Source: Desulfococcus multivorans
GTDB lineage: Bacteria > Desulfobacterota > Desulfobacteria > Desulfobacterales > Desulfococcaceae
DNA length: 64,000 nucleotides
Assembly (NCBI RefSeq): GCF_001854245.1
Contig: NZ_CP015381.1
Span: forward strand, 708,001-772,000
Direction of reading: 5' to 3'
Both the position numbers and the translations under genes were made by a program. The notes below the pieces were generated by a model that was given only the letters and a program-made list of their open reading frames with translations, was not told the origin of the DNA and did not search any database. This document shows positions 38,900 through 47,260 of the stretch, in pieces. Every line of letters begins with the position of its first letter. Within the stretch, counting starts at the first letter, position 1.

Positions 38900-39248
38900 T
38901 GCCGGCCGCCGCGAATGGCGCTTCTACCTCGATGATATGATCGACTTTGCCGGAAAGGTACTCGCCTATACCCACGGGCTCGACCAGGCCGGTTTCGTAG
39001 CCGGCGGACTGGCCTACGACGCCACCCTGCGCAACTTGGAGCTGATCGGCGAAGCCGCCACCCATGTCCCGGATGAAATCCGCGCCGCCCATCCTGAAAT
39101 CCCCTGGCGGATGATCATCGCCACCCGCAACCGCATCATACACGGCTATCTCGGCATCGACGACGACACCTTATGGAGCATCATCCGTGACGACGTGCCC
39201 GAACTGCTGCCGCTGCTCAAGGCGCTAAAAAACGAGGCGTTGTCATGA
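38892..39248 (+). CDS. hepT: HepT-type HEPN toxin (DUF86)
   Basis: A 118-residue HEPN protein. The RNase motif RX4HXY is present as RNRIIHGY (about residues 78-85). Helical HEPN features such as RNLELIGEAATHVP surround it. HEPN toxins cleave RNA. The gene overlaps mntA by 8 bases and the next gene by 4 (ATGA), so three genes form one tightly coupled unit. Confidence 0.88.
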   Translation: MSDAGRREWRFYLDDMIDFAGKVLAYTHGLDQAGFVAGGLAYDATLRNLELIGEAATHVPDEIRAAHPEIPWRMIIATRNRIIHGYLGIDDDTLWSIIRDDVPELLPLLKALKNEALS

Positions 39249-39574
39249 AACCCGGCAGCGTCAAGATCGTCGACCGTGTCTCCGCCGTCGAGGCGATCAA
39301 GCGATTGAATGAAGAGGATCTGCTTTTTCTCAACCGGCTGATCGTCGAGCGGCTCAAGCTCATATCCCAGGCCCGCGCCACCACGCTGATGACTGGCTTT
39401 ACCAAGGGCGACCGGGTCGGCTTCCAGGCCCCGGACGGCCGGATGATGGAAGGTATGGTGCTGCGTCTCAACAAGAAGACTGTCAGCGTCGCCACCGACG
39501 ACGGCCATCAGTGGAACGTCGCGCCTGGCCTGTTGCGCCTTGTCCAATCAGCGGGAGATGTCCAATGGCCATGA
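39245..39574 (+). CDS. Small protein coupled to mntA-hepT
   Basis: A 109-residue protein of no named family. Residues 1-50 are helical (AIKRLNEEDLLFLNRLIVER); residues 50-100 look like a small beta barrel (GDRVGFQAPDGRMMEG then VLRLNKKTVSVATDDGHQW), a KOW/SH3-like shape that may bind nucleic acid. It starts inside the hepT stop. Whether it belongs to the toxin system is inference from coupling. Confidence 0.6.
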   Translation: MKPGSVKIVDRVSAVEAIKRLNEEDLLFLNRLIVERLKLISQARATTLMTGFTKGDRVGFQAPDGRMMEGMVLRLNKKTVSVATDDGHQWNVAPGLLRLVQSAGDVQWP

Positions 39575-39762
39575 TCCGCCGACCCGAAAACTTCCCGGAA
39601 ACGGTCAAAGAGGTGCCGCGGCAGCTGGTGATCTCCCAGGAGGAACTGGCCCACGCCCTCATGGTCAGCCCCTTCGCTTCTTTGTGCGGGGGACCGAAGT
39701 CTATGCTGTTGACGAGGATTTTCCCCGGCTTCCCGATGACTTATTTCCTCCATCGGGCATAG
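39565..39762 (+). pseudogene. Truncated XRE regulator
   Basis: The frame starting at 39565 gives RRPENFPETVKEVPRQL and then ISQEELAHALMVS, which matches the intact XRE protein at 20748 ([28 protein letters not shown]). Similarity stops near 39681, before the HTH recognition helix is complete. The following 90 bases, read in another frame (FVRGTEVYAVDEDFPRLP), are the tail of an unidentified gene. Confidence 0.65.
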
Positions 39763-39776
39763 TCTCGGTGAAGTAG

Positions 39777-39838
39777 GATGGTTCCAAAACCCACGGGTAT
39801 GATCTCATCGGTGCGCCAGGTGACGATGGCTCCCTCCA
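39777..39838 (-). pseudogene. Fragment of a DUF4143 ATPase gene
   Basis: About 62 bases closely match 35457-35518 inside the intact DUF4143 ATPase gene, including a shared GTGCGCCAGGTGACGATGG stretch. The match ends abruptly at both sides. The 200 bases after it hold no intact gene. Confidence 0.65.
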
Positions 39839-40050
39839 GATTGATATGGTAGCTGATCCGGTGAACCTTGTCGAAAATCCTCTGATGGGCTTCGATGCTC
39901 ACCAGATTCCGATATCACAGCTCGAACTTGATTTCCGGAAAATCCAGCATCTCGATCACGATCCGGCCGCCGCGTCGTTCCCGACATACCAGTCAGGTCC
40001 AGAAATCATGCAGGCAGCGTTTTTCAATGGATTGAGCATCAAAAACGGTT

Positions 40051-40595
40051 CAAGACGAGTTCGAGACGATCCATCCGTTTCTGGACGGTAACGGCCGTCC
40101 CGGTCGCCTGCTGATCGCGTTGCTCCTGTACGAGCAGAAGGTGCTGCGGGATCCGATGCTCTACCTCAGCCTCTATTTCAAGACGCACCGCCGGTATTAC
40201 TACGAGCTGCTCAACAATGTCCGTCTGACCGGCGACTGGGAAGCCTGGCTTGATTTCTTTGCCGAGACTGTGATCGTCACCGCTACTCAGGCAGTGGAAA
40301 CGGCCCGCAGCTTCTCGACCTGTCGAACCGGGACCGAGACAAGATCAGCAGTCTTGGCCGGGCGGCGGCATCCGCCCTGCAGATCCACCGAGCGCTGATG
40401 GAACATCCCATCGCCACCTCGGGCTCGCTGGTGGAGAAGACCGGTATCACCCCGGCCACGGTCAACAAGGCGCTCGGCCACCTGGAGCAGTTTGGCATCG
40501 TCAAGGAGCTGACTGCCTGGAAACGAAACCGCCTGTTCAGCTATGCGGGCTATATCGAGATCATGAACCGGGGCACGGAACTGCCGGGAAGGTAG
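40051..40595 (+). pseudogene. Fic family gene, 5'-truncated and frameshifted
   Basis: The Fic motif HPFLDGNGRPGR is intact (from about 40070), but the N-terminal part is missing. The frame is lost near 40300 and resumes one frame over as a winged-helix end (MEHPIATSGSLVEKTG, then ITPATVNKALGHLEQFG). The two frames together resemble a normal Fic C-terminal half. Fic enzymes AMPylate proteins, but this copy should be inactive. Confidence 0.8.
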
Positions 40596-40600
40596 GTCAG

Positions 40601-40630
40601 TTCGATTCCCGTTTTCGAAATCGAACCGGA
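40601..40630. repeat. Dispersed palindrome block 1, third copy
   Basis: TTCGATTCCCGTTTTCGAAA then TCGAACCGG follows the end of the Fic remnant by 6 bases. It matches 19905, 36834 and 57947. Confidence 0.5.
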
Positions 40631-40684
40631 TGTGCGGAGAAACAGGACTATGCTACTTCATAATTACCACTCAGGTAGGCAAAA

Positions 40685-41947
40685 ATGTTAAGAAAAGCCA
40701 AAAAAAGAGATGCGCTCAGCGAGTTGCTTGCGGCAGCCTCACACAAAGTCCTGTCCGAGCTGATTTCAGAGCTTGCGAATGAAATTCCCGATGTGCGGCG
40801 GGCGTGCTTCGATTTTCTGAAATCCCATGTTTCTGTTTCCAAGGCACTTGAAAAGCGGTCCGAAGGCGAGGCCATCCTGGTCCTCTGGTCTGAGTTGGCG
40901 CCCGATCTTGAAGAACTGGATATGTACGGAGGCGGCGACTATGCCACGCAGGTTCTCGTGGCGGAGTTGCTCGATCAGATTCGAAAGCGTTTGGAATCCA
41001 AAGGGGTTGATGCTGATCATCGGCGCGAATTTCTGGACCTTGTCCTGCCGTTTATTGAGAGCGGCAATGCAGGTATGGACGACATGCTTGACGATGTCGC
41101 CCATGCCGCCTGCTATGATGACGGCGACCTGCGCAGACTGGCGCAGGCTTATGAAGCGATGAACAACGAGTGGAAGACGGGTCTTGCCCGCGCTATCTAT
41201 CGCCGCCTCGGGGATCGGGATAAATATCTTGAGCTGCGCACAGTGAGAATGGCGAATGGTGCCGATTACCATGACATGGCCACATTTTATTGGGAAGCCG
41301 GTGAAAAGGAAAAAGGCTTGCAGGTGGCTGAGGAAGGCCTGCGCAAAGCAAAGGGGCGCATGGATAAGCTTCGCGGCTTTGTTGCGGCGAGGGCTCGGGA
41401 GGCAGATGATCGTGAAAAATACATGGCACTTCAGTTCGATCAGACCACTGATGACTTGACCTTAGAGAAATACAAGGCTTTCAAACAACTGTGCAGTGCT
41501 GCCGAATGGAGTTTTTTCGAGCCGAAAATTGTCTTGCAGTTGAAACAAGCCCGGAGATCGGAGCGGCTGAAAATTCGCATGCACCGCAGAGAGTATGATC
41601 AAGCCGTGGCGCTTTTATCCAAAGGCCACTATCCAATGTCGGCTTGGGACGGTAATTATGAAATCCAGGTGGCCAAAAAGCTTGAAAAACGTTACCCCGA
41701 AGAAATTCTCAAATACTATCTTTCCGGGCTGGGCCATTTGAACCGCAACGATCAACGCAAGGAGTACGCCCGCAAGGCCAAGGTGATGGCCAAGGTACGA
41801 CATGTTCTGGTCGAGGTGCTCGACGACAAACCGCGTTGGGAAAAGTTTGCACGCAAGATCAAGCAGGACAATCTCCGGCGTTCGGCGTTTCAGCAGGAAT
41901 TTGCCGATGCGGTGCCGGACTGGGGAGAGTTGAGCGGACCGGGTTGA
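40685..41947 (+). CDS. TPR-like helical protein, 420 residues
   Basis: A soluble protein composed of helical pairs (for example ATFYWEAGEKEKGLQVAEEG, RDKYLELRTVRMANGADY) that look like degenerate TPR units. It resembles the C-terminal part of SWIM zinc-finger-associated proteins, but no Cys cluster is present, so this is only a loose similarity. The ATG follows GGTAGGCAAAA. It is a free-standing gene between two remnant zones. Function unknown. Confidence 0.65.
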   Translation: MLRKAKKRDALSELLAAASHKVLSELISELANEIPDVRRACFDFLKSHVSVSKALEKRSEGEAILVLWSELAPDLEELDMYGGGDYATQVLVAELLDQIRKRLESKGVDADHRREFLDLVLPFIESGNAGMDDMLDDVAHAACYDDGDLRRLAQAYEAMNNEWKTGLARAIYRRLGDRDKYLELRTVRMANGADYHDMATFYWEAGEKEKGLQVAEEGLRKAKGRMDKLRGFVAARAREADDREKYMALQFDQTTDDLTLEKYKAFKQLCSAAEWSFFEPKIVLQLKQARRSERLKIRMHRREYDQAVALLSKGHYPMSAWDGNYEIQVAKKLEKRYPEEILKYYLSGLGHLNRNDQRKEYARKAKVMAKVRHVLVEVLDDKPRWEKFARKIKQDNLRRSAFQQEFADAVPDWGELSGPG

Positions 41948-42032
41948 TAGCAAAGGAATTAAGAGATGTCCATGCCTTCTTTGCATTCCCCCGATGTTTC
42001 GGAAATCGTACCGTCGACATTGATGACGGATT

Positions 42033-42207
42033 CTTTCCTGCCACAGGGGGCAAACACGATACCGGCAAGGCGGCTGTGGTGCCTTCCGATTCGACAATTT
42101 GAAAACGCTGGGGATGCCGGCCGAGATCACCATCCCTCTGCAACTGACCGGCGGCGTGGACGCTACCATCGCCCACTTCAGCGACGGACAGTTCCAGTCG
42201 GTGTAAT
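42033..42207 (+). pseudogene. Chimeric joint of hsdM and OLD-like gene fragments
   Basis: A 19-base sequence CTTTCCTGCCACAGGGGGC (42033-42051) is followed by about 33 bases matching the hsdM interior (compare 24300). Next come about 117 bases matching the OLD-like gene (compare 28687-28803), ending where that gene reads TCGGTGTA. Neither piece can encode a product. The same 19-base sequence precedes another hsdM piece at 47467. Confidence 0.75.
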
Positions 42208-42283
42208 TTCTCATTTCACATCAATAGGTTCTGAAGAAAGTCGAGGGTGGAGACTGTTTTGCGTCAGGTCGACGCACCCTCCA
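42206..42283. repeat. Dispersed repeat block 3, third copy
   Basis: CATCAATAGGTTCTGAAG and GGAGACTGTTTTGCG, ending GACGCACCCTCCA, match copies near 38330 and 20113. GAGGGTG and CACCCTC at its ends are inverted, so the block may fold. Confidence 0.5.
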
Positions 42284-42313
42284 ATTCCCCGATTATCGGC
42301 GAGCAGAAAAGAT

Positions 42314-42640
42314 TCAGGCTTGCAGTAACCGTCGTTGCAGCAATGCCTGCATATCGCGGCGGCCGTCGGCAATCACCATGACATAGACATTTTCGGCCAT
42401 GACCCGGTAAATGATGCGGTAGGCTTTGAAAAATATCTCACGGTATTCGCGAAGCCCGACGGCCAGAAGTTCCTCTGGATAGGTTCCTCGTTCCGGGTTT
42501 TCAGAGAGGCTCGAAAAGGCCTTCTCTATTTGATCGAGGACGTAATCCGCTTTTTCCGGCGCGTCGTGAGACTCGATATAGTCGTACAACTCCTCCAGAT
42601 CACGGGACGCATCGTCGGTCAGATATACCTGAAAAGCCAT
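42314..42640 (-). CDS. ParE/RelE-family toxin
   Basis: A 108-residue protein with the ParE/RelE fold pattern: VYLTDDASRDLEELYDYIES at the start, then FSSLSENPERGTYP, YREIFFKAYRIIYRV and a final MQALLQRRL. ParE members poison gyrase and RelE members cleave mRNA; the sequence looks closer to ParE. It overlaps the antitoxin gene by one base (TGATG). Confidence 0.85.
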   Translation of the reverse strand: MAFQVYLTDDASRDLEELYDYIESHDAPEKADYVLDQIEKAFSSLSENPERGTYPEELLAVGLREYREIFFKAYRIIYRVMAENVYVMVIADGRRDMQALLQRRLLQA

Positions 42641-42915
42641 CAGCGACGCTTGCGCCGATCTCGAAGTCGCTGAACGACATCACCGGCGGGCTGGACCTTG
42701 CCTTCCTCGACCTGACGCGTGCCGAGCGCAAGAATCTTCAGAAGCGCCATGGTCTCCTGGGTTTGCTCATAACTTTCGATGTCCTGCATCACGACCTTGG
42801 CTTCGCCATTCTGGGTGATGATCAGGGGTTCGCATTGCTCCGACAGGTTGCGCACGATTTCTGCGGCATGGGCCTTCAGGTAACTGATCGGTTTGATCTG
42901 ACGCGATAGTTTCAT
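42640..42915 (-). CDS. Phd/YefM-family antitoxin
   Basis: A 91-residue antitoxin. The N-terminal DNA-binding half has the usual Phd look (ISYLKAHAAEIVRNL, then EPLIITQNGEAKVVMQDIES). The ATG at 42915 is chosen because AAGGGG lies 6 bases upstream; an ATG two codons earlier would leave no spacing. The C-terminal tail should bind and neutralise the toxin. Antitoxin-first order and a promoter immediately upstream suggest autoregulation. Confidence 0.85.
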   Translation of the reverse strand: MKLSRQIKPISYLKAHAAEIVRNLSEQCEPLIITQNGEAKVVMQDIESYEQTQETMALLKILALGTRQVEEGKVQPAGDVVQRLRDRRKRR

Positions 42916-42936
42916 AATCATCCCCTTATGCGACCA

Positions 42937-42966
42937 AATATAGTCCTTAAACAGGTCATATGTCAA
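42937..42966 (-). promoter_or_regulatory. Promoter of the antitoxin-toxin operon
   Basis: On the minus strand, TTGACA (42966-42961) and TATATT (42942-42937) are 18 bases apart, 22 bases before the antitoxin ATG. GACC and GGTC flank the -10 region as a possible operator for the antitoxin. Confidence 0.65.
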
Positions 42967-43039
42967 TCTGAAACGCCACGGGCAACCTCAGTGGGGAACC
43001 GGGAAATCATTCAGGGCGCTCTCGGGCGTCCTTTACTTT

Positions 43040-43402
43040 GTGTGCCAGGCATGACATGAATCTTGGGGGTGAAAGTCCCCTACAGGCCGTAGGGGTCGGA
43101 ACTGTTGGCTGAAGGCAAGGGCGCTGTCGCGAGGCAGGGTCTGAAGGAAGCCGGAGGCAAACCCCGGACTCGACGAACAGGAACCGGATAGAAGGCCGGC
43201 GCGGCAGGATAACCCGGCATTGGACGGGAAGGCCCGATAACCATTCGGATGTGCGCGTTGGTAAATCCGGCGAGGGCCGGGGGAAAGCGTCATGTCTTAC
43301 TCTGGGAGATCTCCAGTCTTGCCGGGACGACCCCGGCTACCGGTGCAGCGATGCATCGGGATGATTCTGGAGAAGTCAGCAGAGGTCGTATTAGGCCTGA
43401 AA
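43040..43402 (+). mobile_element. 5' fragment of a group II intron
   Basis: GTGTGCCAGGCATGACATG at 43040 matches the 5' boundary of bacterial group II introns. Typical domain I text follows: GGGGTGAAAGTCCCC, GAAGGAAGCCGGAGGCAAAC, and CGAACAGGAACCGGATAGAA. GAAGTCAGCAGAGGTCG near 43370 is the usual lead-in to the intron reverse transcriptase gene. The reverse transcriptase and domains V/VI are absent, so this copy cannot splice or move alone. The 110 bases after it hold nothing recognised. Confidence 0.75.
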
Positions 43403-43512
43403 CAAGCGCAATTTTATATTGCGTAAAGCAAAAAAATACTCGAAATATCCGTCTTATCAGCGTATTATGTGTTTGCCAAAACCTATAATGCCGTCAAGAA
43501 GGCGTATTTCGA

Positions 43513-43710
43513 ATGACACCAATTATCTCTAAAAAGCTCAAGAATCGCAAGCGAAAAATCACGCGACGAACCCGAAGAAGAAACTGGGAAGACCGGCCGC
43601 GACCGATCCACTATAAATCAAAGGAATGGGCCCTTCAAGTTTTTTATCTTCTATTTCGAAACGTTAAACAACTGCACTCCAAAGTTTGGTTAACCTCGAA
43701 AGTTGAGTAA
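43513..43710 (+). pseudogene. Possible transposase N-terminal fragment
   Basis: A 65-residue, very basic reading frame (KKLKNRKRKITRRTRRRN, then WEDRPRPI) loosely resembles the N-terminal basic segment of IS1380-type transposases, then loses similarity. No element ends are visible. A small basic protein is the alternative. Confidence 0.25.
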
Positions 43711-43747
43711 AACAACACTATCTGTACGGAAGAGGAACGATGAATAT

Positions 43748-43951
43748 ATGACATTGGCTTTTATCGCGATTGTTTTTGGATTGGCGCTCCTCGTATGGAG
43801 CCCTGACCGTTTTGTGGAGGGGGCAGCCCCGCAAGGCAATCCGGGCATCGTGCTGGGTAACGTCTATGGATCGAACATCACCCTGATCCTGAGGGTGACG
43901 GCCTTGAACCTGGGTTACACAGCCTACCTGATCACAACGATACTGGCATGA
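43748..43951 (+). pseudogene. Calcium/sodium antiporter remnant
   Basis: The start (MTLAFIAIVFGLALLVW, then SPDRFVEGAA) and the piece QGNPGIVLGNVYGSNIT match the first helices of CaCA/YrbG-type exchangers. However, about 40 residues that normally lie between them are missing, and the frame ends after about 67 codons. It overlaps the next gene by 4 bases. Confidence 0.7.
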
Positions 43952-45030
43952 AGGGTAGGTCGGTGAGAGTAAAAGGTCTGGAAACCTCGCAGCAGTCTAC
44001 AAAAAAGGCAGTTGTGGTCCGCTGGACTGCTTACGCTTTCTTGTTTCTTGGGTTGAGTTGTGGCGTGCCTTTTTTTATCTATCGCCAGGTCGGCGCACAG
44101 TCGTTTTCTTTCAATCAGCACCTGTGGTCCTGGCCGGTGCTTTCCGTACTCGTCATTCTTCTGGCGATTTATTTTGTCAGTGATGCACTGCGCCTGCACT
44201 TCATTCTCAAAGCGTCGGGGCACAGCCTCGCCGCCGGGAATCTCGCCAAACTGACGTTCATCAATATTCTTTTTTCCAATATCACCCCCATGGCGACTGG
44301 AGGAGGTTTCGCCCAGGTTTGGTTTCTTTATCGACGCGGCGTTTTGATTGGCACGGCCACGGCGGCGACAACCATCCGGACGTTTATCGCGATGTTTCTG
44401 ATTTTCCTCCCTATACCGTTCCTTGTCGCGAGGCTGCCGTATTTCCGGGATGATGGAATGATGGCCAGTGTCGGCTGGATTTTGGCCAGTGTCGCCATCG
44501 GCTACCTCGCCTGTTTTCTCGTATTGTTGTTTCGTCTGCGATGGCTGCTGCGGGTGTTCGACTTGGCCGCCAAAGGGCTGGTCTGGTTGCGCCTCACCAA
44601 CCATGAAAAAACGCGTCGTATCAAAGCAAAATTTCTCAGGGAAGCGGTAAGATTCTCGCGTTGTTTGAAAATTTTCGTTAGGGGGGACAGGAAGGATGTA
44701 TTACTCTCCATTTTCTTTACCTTTATTTTCCTTCTTTCTCTGTTTTCGTTCCCCTCTATACTGTTCTGGGGCGCGGGCTATCAGACGAATTACTATACGA
44801 CCACCGGCCTGCTGGTGGTATCGACCTGTATCATGTATTTCGCGCCGTCTCCTGGAGGGGCGGGATTTGCCGAGGGCGTTTTCGGATTGTTTTTCGCCTC
44901 GCTGGTCCATGCGTCCGAACTTGTCGGCATCATAATAGTTTGGCGGTTTTTGACGATCTACCTCGGCATGCTCATCGGAGTCCCCGTGACCTTGCATGAG
45001 CTGGCCCGTCGGAGGATGGGCAATGGATAG
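43948..45030 (+). CDS. Membrane protein of the LPG-synthase TM / flippase-like family
   Basis: A 360-residue integral membrane protein with about eight hydrophobic segments. ILFSNITPMATGGGFAQVWF (about residue 110) and FAPSPGGAGFAEGVFGLFF (about residue 300) are the hallmark loops of the UPF0104/lysylphosphatidylglycerol synthase TM family. Members move or modify membrane lipids. The ATG overlaps the antiporter remnant; GTG at 43963 is a possible alternative start. It overlaps the following glycosyltransferase gene by 8 bases, suggesting a shared glycolipid role. Confidence 0.82.
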   Translation: MKGRSVRVKGLETSQQSTKKAVVVRWTAYAFLFLGLSCGVPFFIYRQVGAQSFSFNQHLWSWPVLSVLVILLAIYFVSDALRLHFILKASGHSLAAGNLAKLTFINILFSNITPMATGGGFAQVWFLYRRGVLIGTATAATTIRTFIAMFLIFLPIPFLVARLPYFRDDGMMASVGWILASVAIGYLACFLVLLFRLRWLLRVFDLAAKGLVWLRLTNHEKTRRIKAKFLREAVRFSRCLKIFVRGDRKDVLLSIFFTFIFLLSLFSFPSILFWGAGYQTNYYTTTGLLVVSTCIMYFAPSPGGAGFAEGVFGLFFASLVHASELVGIIIVWRFLTIYLGMLIGVPVTLHELARRRMGNG

Positions 45031-47260
45031 ATTGTCATGGTGGCGGGCGCTCTTCTATCTGAACCTGCTTATTTTGTTCCTGGTCATTTTCTATAAGATA
45101 TATCTCAATTTTTTTGAACAGGATTACGGTGCCGTCCATGCTGAACAGGTTGAGAGCATCGAATCGATTCTGCATGGAGAAGAGGCGTTCAGTTTCGCCG
45201 TTGTCGGCAACATCAATAACTCTGTGGGTATTTTTGAGCGAAAGATCATCCCCGAGCTTAACCGGAGCGATGTGGCGTTCGTCGTCTCCGCCGGAAATGC
45301 GGTCAGCGGTGCGGGCGAAGATAAATATCGCGCACTGCACCGGACCATGGGTCATATTGAAAAACCCTATCTACTGACTTTTGGCGATAACGAGCACGGC
45401 GCTTTCGGTGGTTTCCGGTACTATGACCACTACGGGCCATATGTATTCGCATTTTCAGCGGGGAACAGCAGATTTATCTTTCTCGACAGTTCCGGAAAAA
45501 CCTCCTTCCAGTGGCAGGCCCGCTGGCTGGAGGAAGAGCTTGACGTCGCGCCGAATCAGAATGTTTTTCTTTTCGTCGGGCATCCTCTTCTGCCGGTCGA
45601 TAAAAAGGGCGCCTTCGCCTTCGACTTCGATGACGATTATTTGGCAGATGAGGCGTTCCGTAGTCTTCTTATGCCCATATTCCAGGACTCCAGGATAAAG
45701 GCGGTGTTCTCGTCGAATTTGCCGCTCTTTTCAGTCCAGAAATACAACGATACTCTTTTTGTTGTCACAGGCGGCGCAGGAGGATTTGTCCTCAACAATG
45801 ATCGCAGTTTTTACCATTACGTCAAGGTCCAGGTCAGCCGGAGCCAGGTGGATATCGAACCTGTCAGGCTGAACATCGGACAGCACAAGCTCTTTCGCAC
45901 AGTTGAAAGCATCTGGTTTTTTATTCATTCGCTCTTCTATGTCGGTTATCTCAATTACCTGCTTATTGTTTGCTTTTTCATTGTCAGCGCTTACTGGCTG
46001 TATTCACTCCTGTTGAAAGAACGGGATTACTATCCTGATTTCAATCAGCCATCCGAACCGAATCTTGATCGAGAGATCAAGGTCGCCATGTTCACCAATA
46101 ACTATCTGCCCTTTATCGGCGGCGTACCGATTTCGATCTATCGACTCTCTTCAGTTCTCAAAAAGCTGGGGCATAAAGTCCTGATTCTCGCACCCCAATA
46201 CGAACAGAGCGCAGAGCCGCAGGAGGAACGTGATATCTACAGGATTCCTTGTCTTTTTAAGCAAGCGGCCGACAAAGGAATCGTGGTGCCAAACATTTTT
46301 TCTTTCGCTGCAATCAGAAAAGTGCGCGAATTCGCTCCTGACGTGATTCATATCCACCATCCCTTCTGGATGGGAACAGTAGGACTTTGGATGGCAAGGC
46401 GATTAAATATACCGGCAGTTTACACTTACCATACACGTTTAGAGCATTATTCTTATGCGGTCCCTTTGCCAAAAGCCCTGTTTCGCAATTTTATTTCCCA
46501 TGCGCTGGTGCGGCGGCTCGGCAACCGATGCAACGCCATCGTCGTTCCCACGGAAGCCTCTGAACATTATCTTCGCACGATTGGCGTGAAGATTCCTGTG
46601 TTCGTGGTGCCTACAGGCATCGAAACGGACAAGTTCGCCAAACTTTATGAAATTGAAGGATCTGGATTGCGTGCTGAGATGGGCATAGCAGACGATGAAT
46701 TGGTGCTGTTGAGCGTTTCCAGATTGAGCGCCGAGAAAAATATAAGCTTCATGCTCGAAGCGGTTTCCTATCTGGCAAAGAACTGTTCGCAACGGTTCAA
46801 GTTTGTTCTTATTGGTGAAGGGCCTGAGCGGGAACGCCTTTATCAGACAGCTGAGACTTTAGGTTTACGGGACACCGTACTCTTCCCCGGCGCGGTTCCT
46901 CCCGAAAGAATGCCGGCCTACTACAGCTTGGGCGATATCTTTGTTTTCGCTTCCACATCTGAAACACAAGGGATGGTTATCCTTGAAGCGATGGCAAGCG
47001 CAATGCCCGTTGTGGCAATCAGGGCCAGTGGAATTGATGATTTTGTCGTCGACGGAATGACCGGATTTAAAACGATGCAGAATACCTCAGCCTGGGCTGA
47101 AAAAGTCCAGCTCCTGCTTGAAAATGACACGTTGCGCCATGAGCTGTCTGGCCATGCGGCGTCGTTGGCAAGCAGGTTTGGAATAGACGAATTTGGCAGA
47201 AGAATGGAACGAGTTTATGCTCATGTACTGATCGACAGACAGAAAGGAGACGCTTTATGA
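45023..47260 (+). CDS. Degenerate phosphoesterase fused to a GT4 glycosyltransferase
   Basis: A 745-residue protein. A membrane segment (residues 9-28) is followed by a calcineurin-like phosphoesterase domain (about 50-290), a second membrane segment (about 305-330) and a GT4 glycosyltransferase (about 350-745; GGVPISIYRLSSVL, HIHHPFWMG, SRLSAEKN, EGPERERLY, SETQGMVILEAMAS). The phosphoesterase metal ligands are altered: GNIN replaces GDxH and AGNA replaces the usual GD. That domain is therefore probably not catalytic. The ATG at 45023 has GGAGG upstream and overlaps the flippase-like gene. The GT resembles diacylglycerol glucosyltransferases; the substrate is not known. Confidence 0.82.
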   Translation: MDRLSWWRALFYLNLLILFLVIFYKIYLNFFEQDYGAVHAEQVESIESILHGEEAFSFAVVGNINNSVGIFERKIIPELNRSDVAFVVSAGNAVSGAGEDKYRALHRTMGHIEKPYLLTFGDNEHGAFGGFRYYDHYGPYVFAFSAGNSRFIFLDSSGKTSFQWQARWLEEELDVAPNQNVFLFVGHPLLPVDKKGAFAFDFDDDYLADEAFRSLLMPIFQDSRIKAVFSSNLPLFSVQKYNDTLFVVTGGAGGFVLNNDRSFYHYVKVQVSRSQVDIEPVRLNIGQHKLFRTVESIWFFIHSLFYVGYLNYLLIVCFFIVSAYWLYSLLLKERDYYPDFNQPSEPNLDREIKVAMFTNNYLPFIGGVPISIYRLSSVLKKLGHKVLILAPQYEQSAEPQEERDIYRIPCLFKQAADKGIVVPNIFSFAAIRKVREFAPDVIHIHHPFWMGTVGLWMARRLNIPAVYTYHTRLEHYSYAVPLPKALFRNFISHALVRRLGNRCNAIVVPTEASEHYLRTIGVKIPVFVVPTGIETDKFAKLYEIEGSGLRAEMGIADDELVLLSVSRLSAEKNISFMLEAVSYLAKNCSQRFKFVLIGEGPERERLYQTAETLGLRDTVLFPGAVPPERMPAYYSLGDIFVFASTSETQGMVILEAMASAMPVVAIRASGIDDFVVDGMTGFKTMQNTSAWAEKVQLLLENDTLRHELSGHAASLASRFGIDEFGRRMERVYAHVLIDRQKGDAL

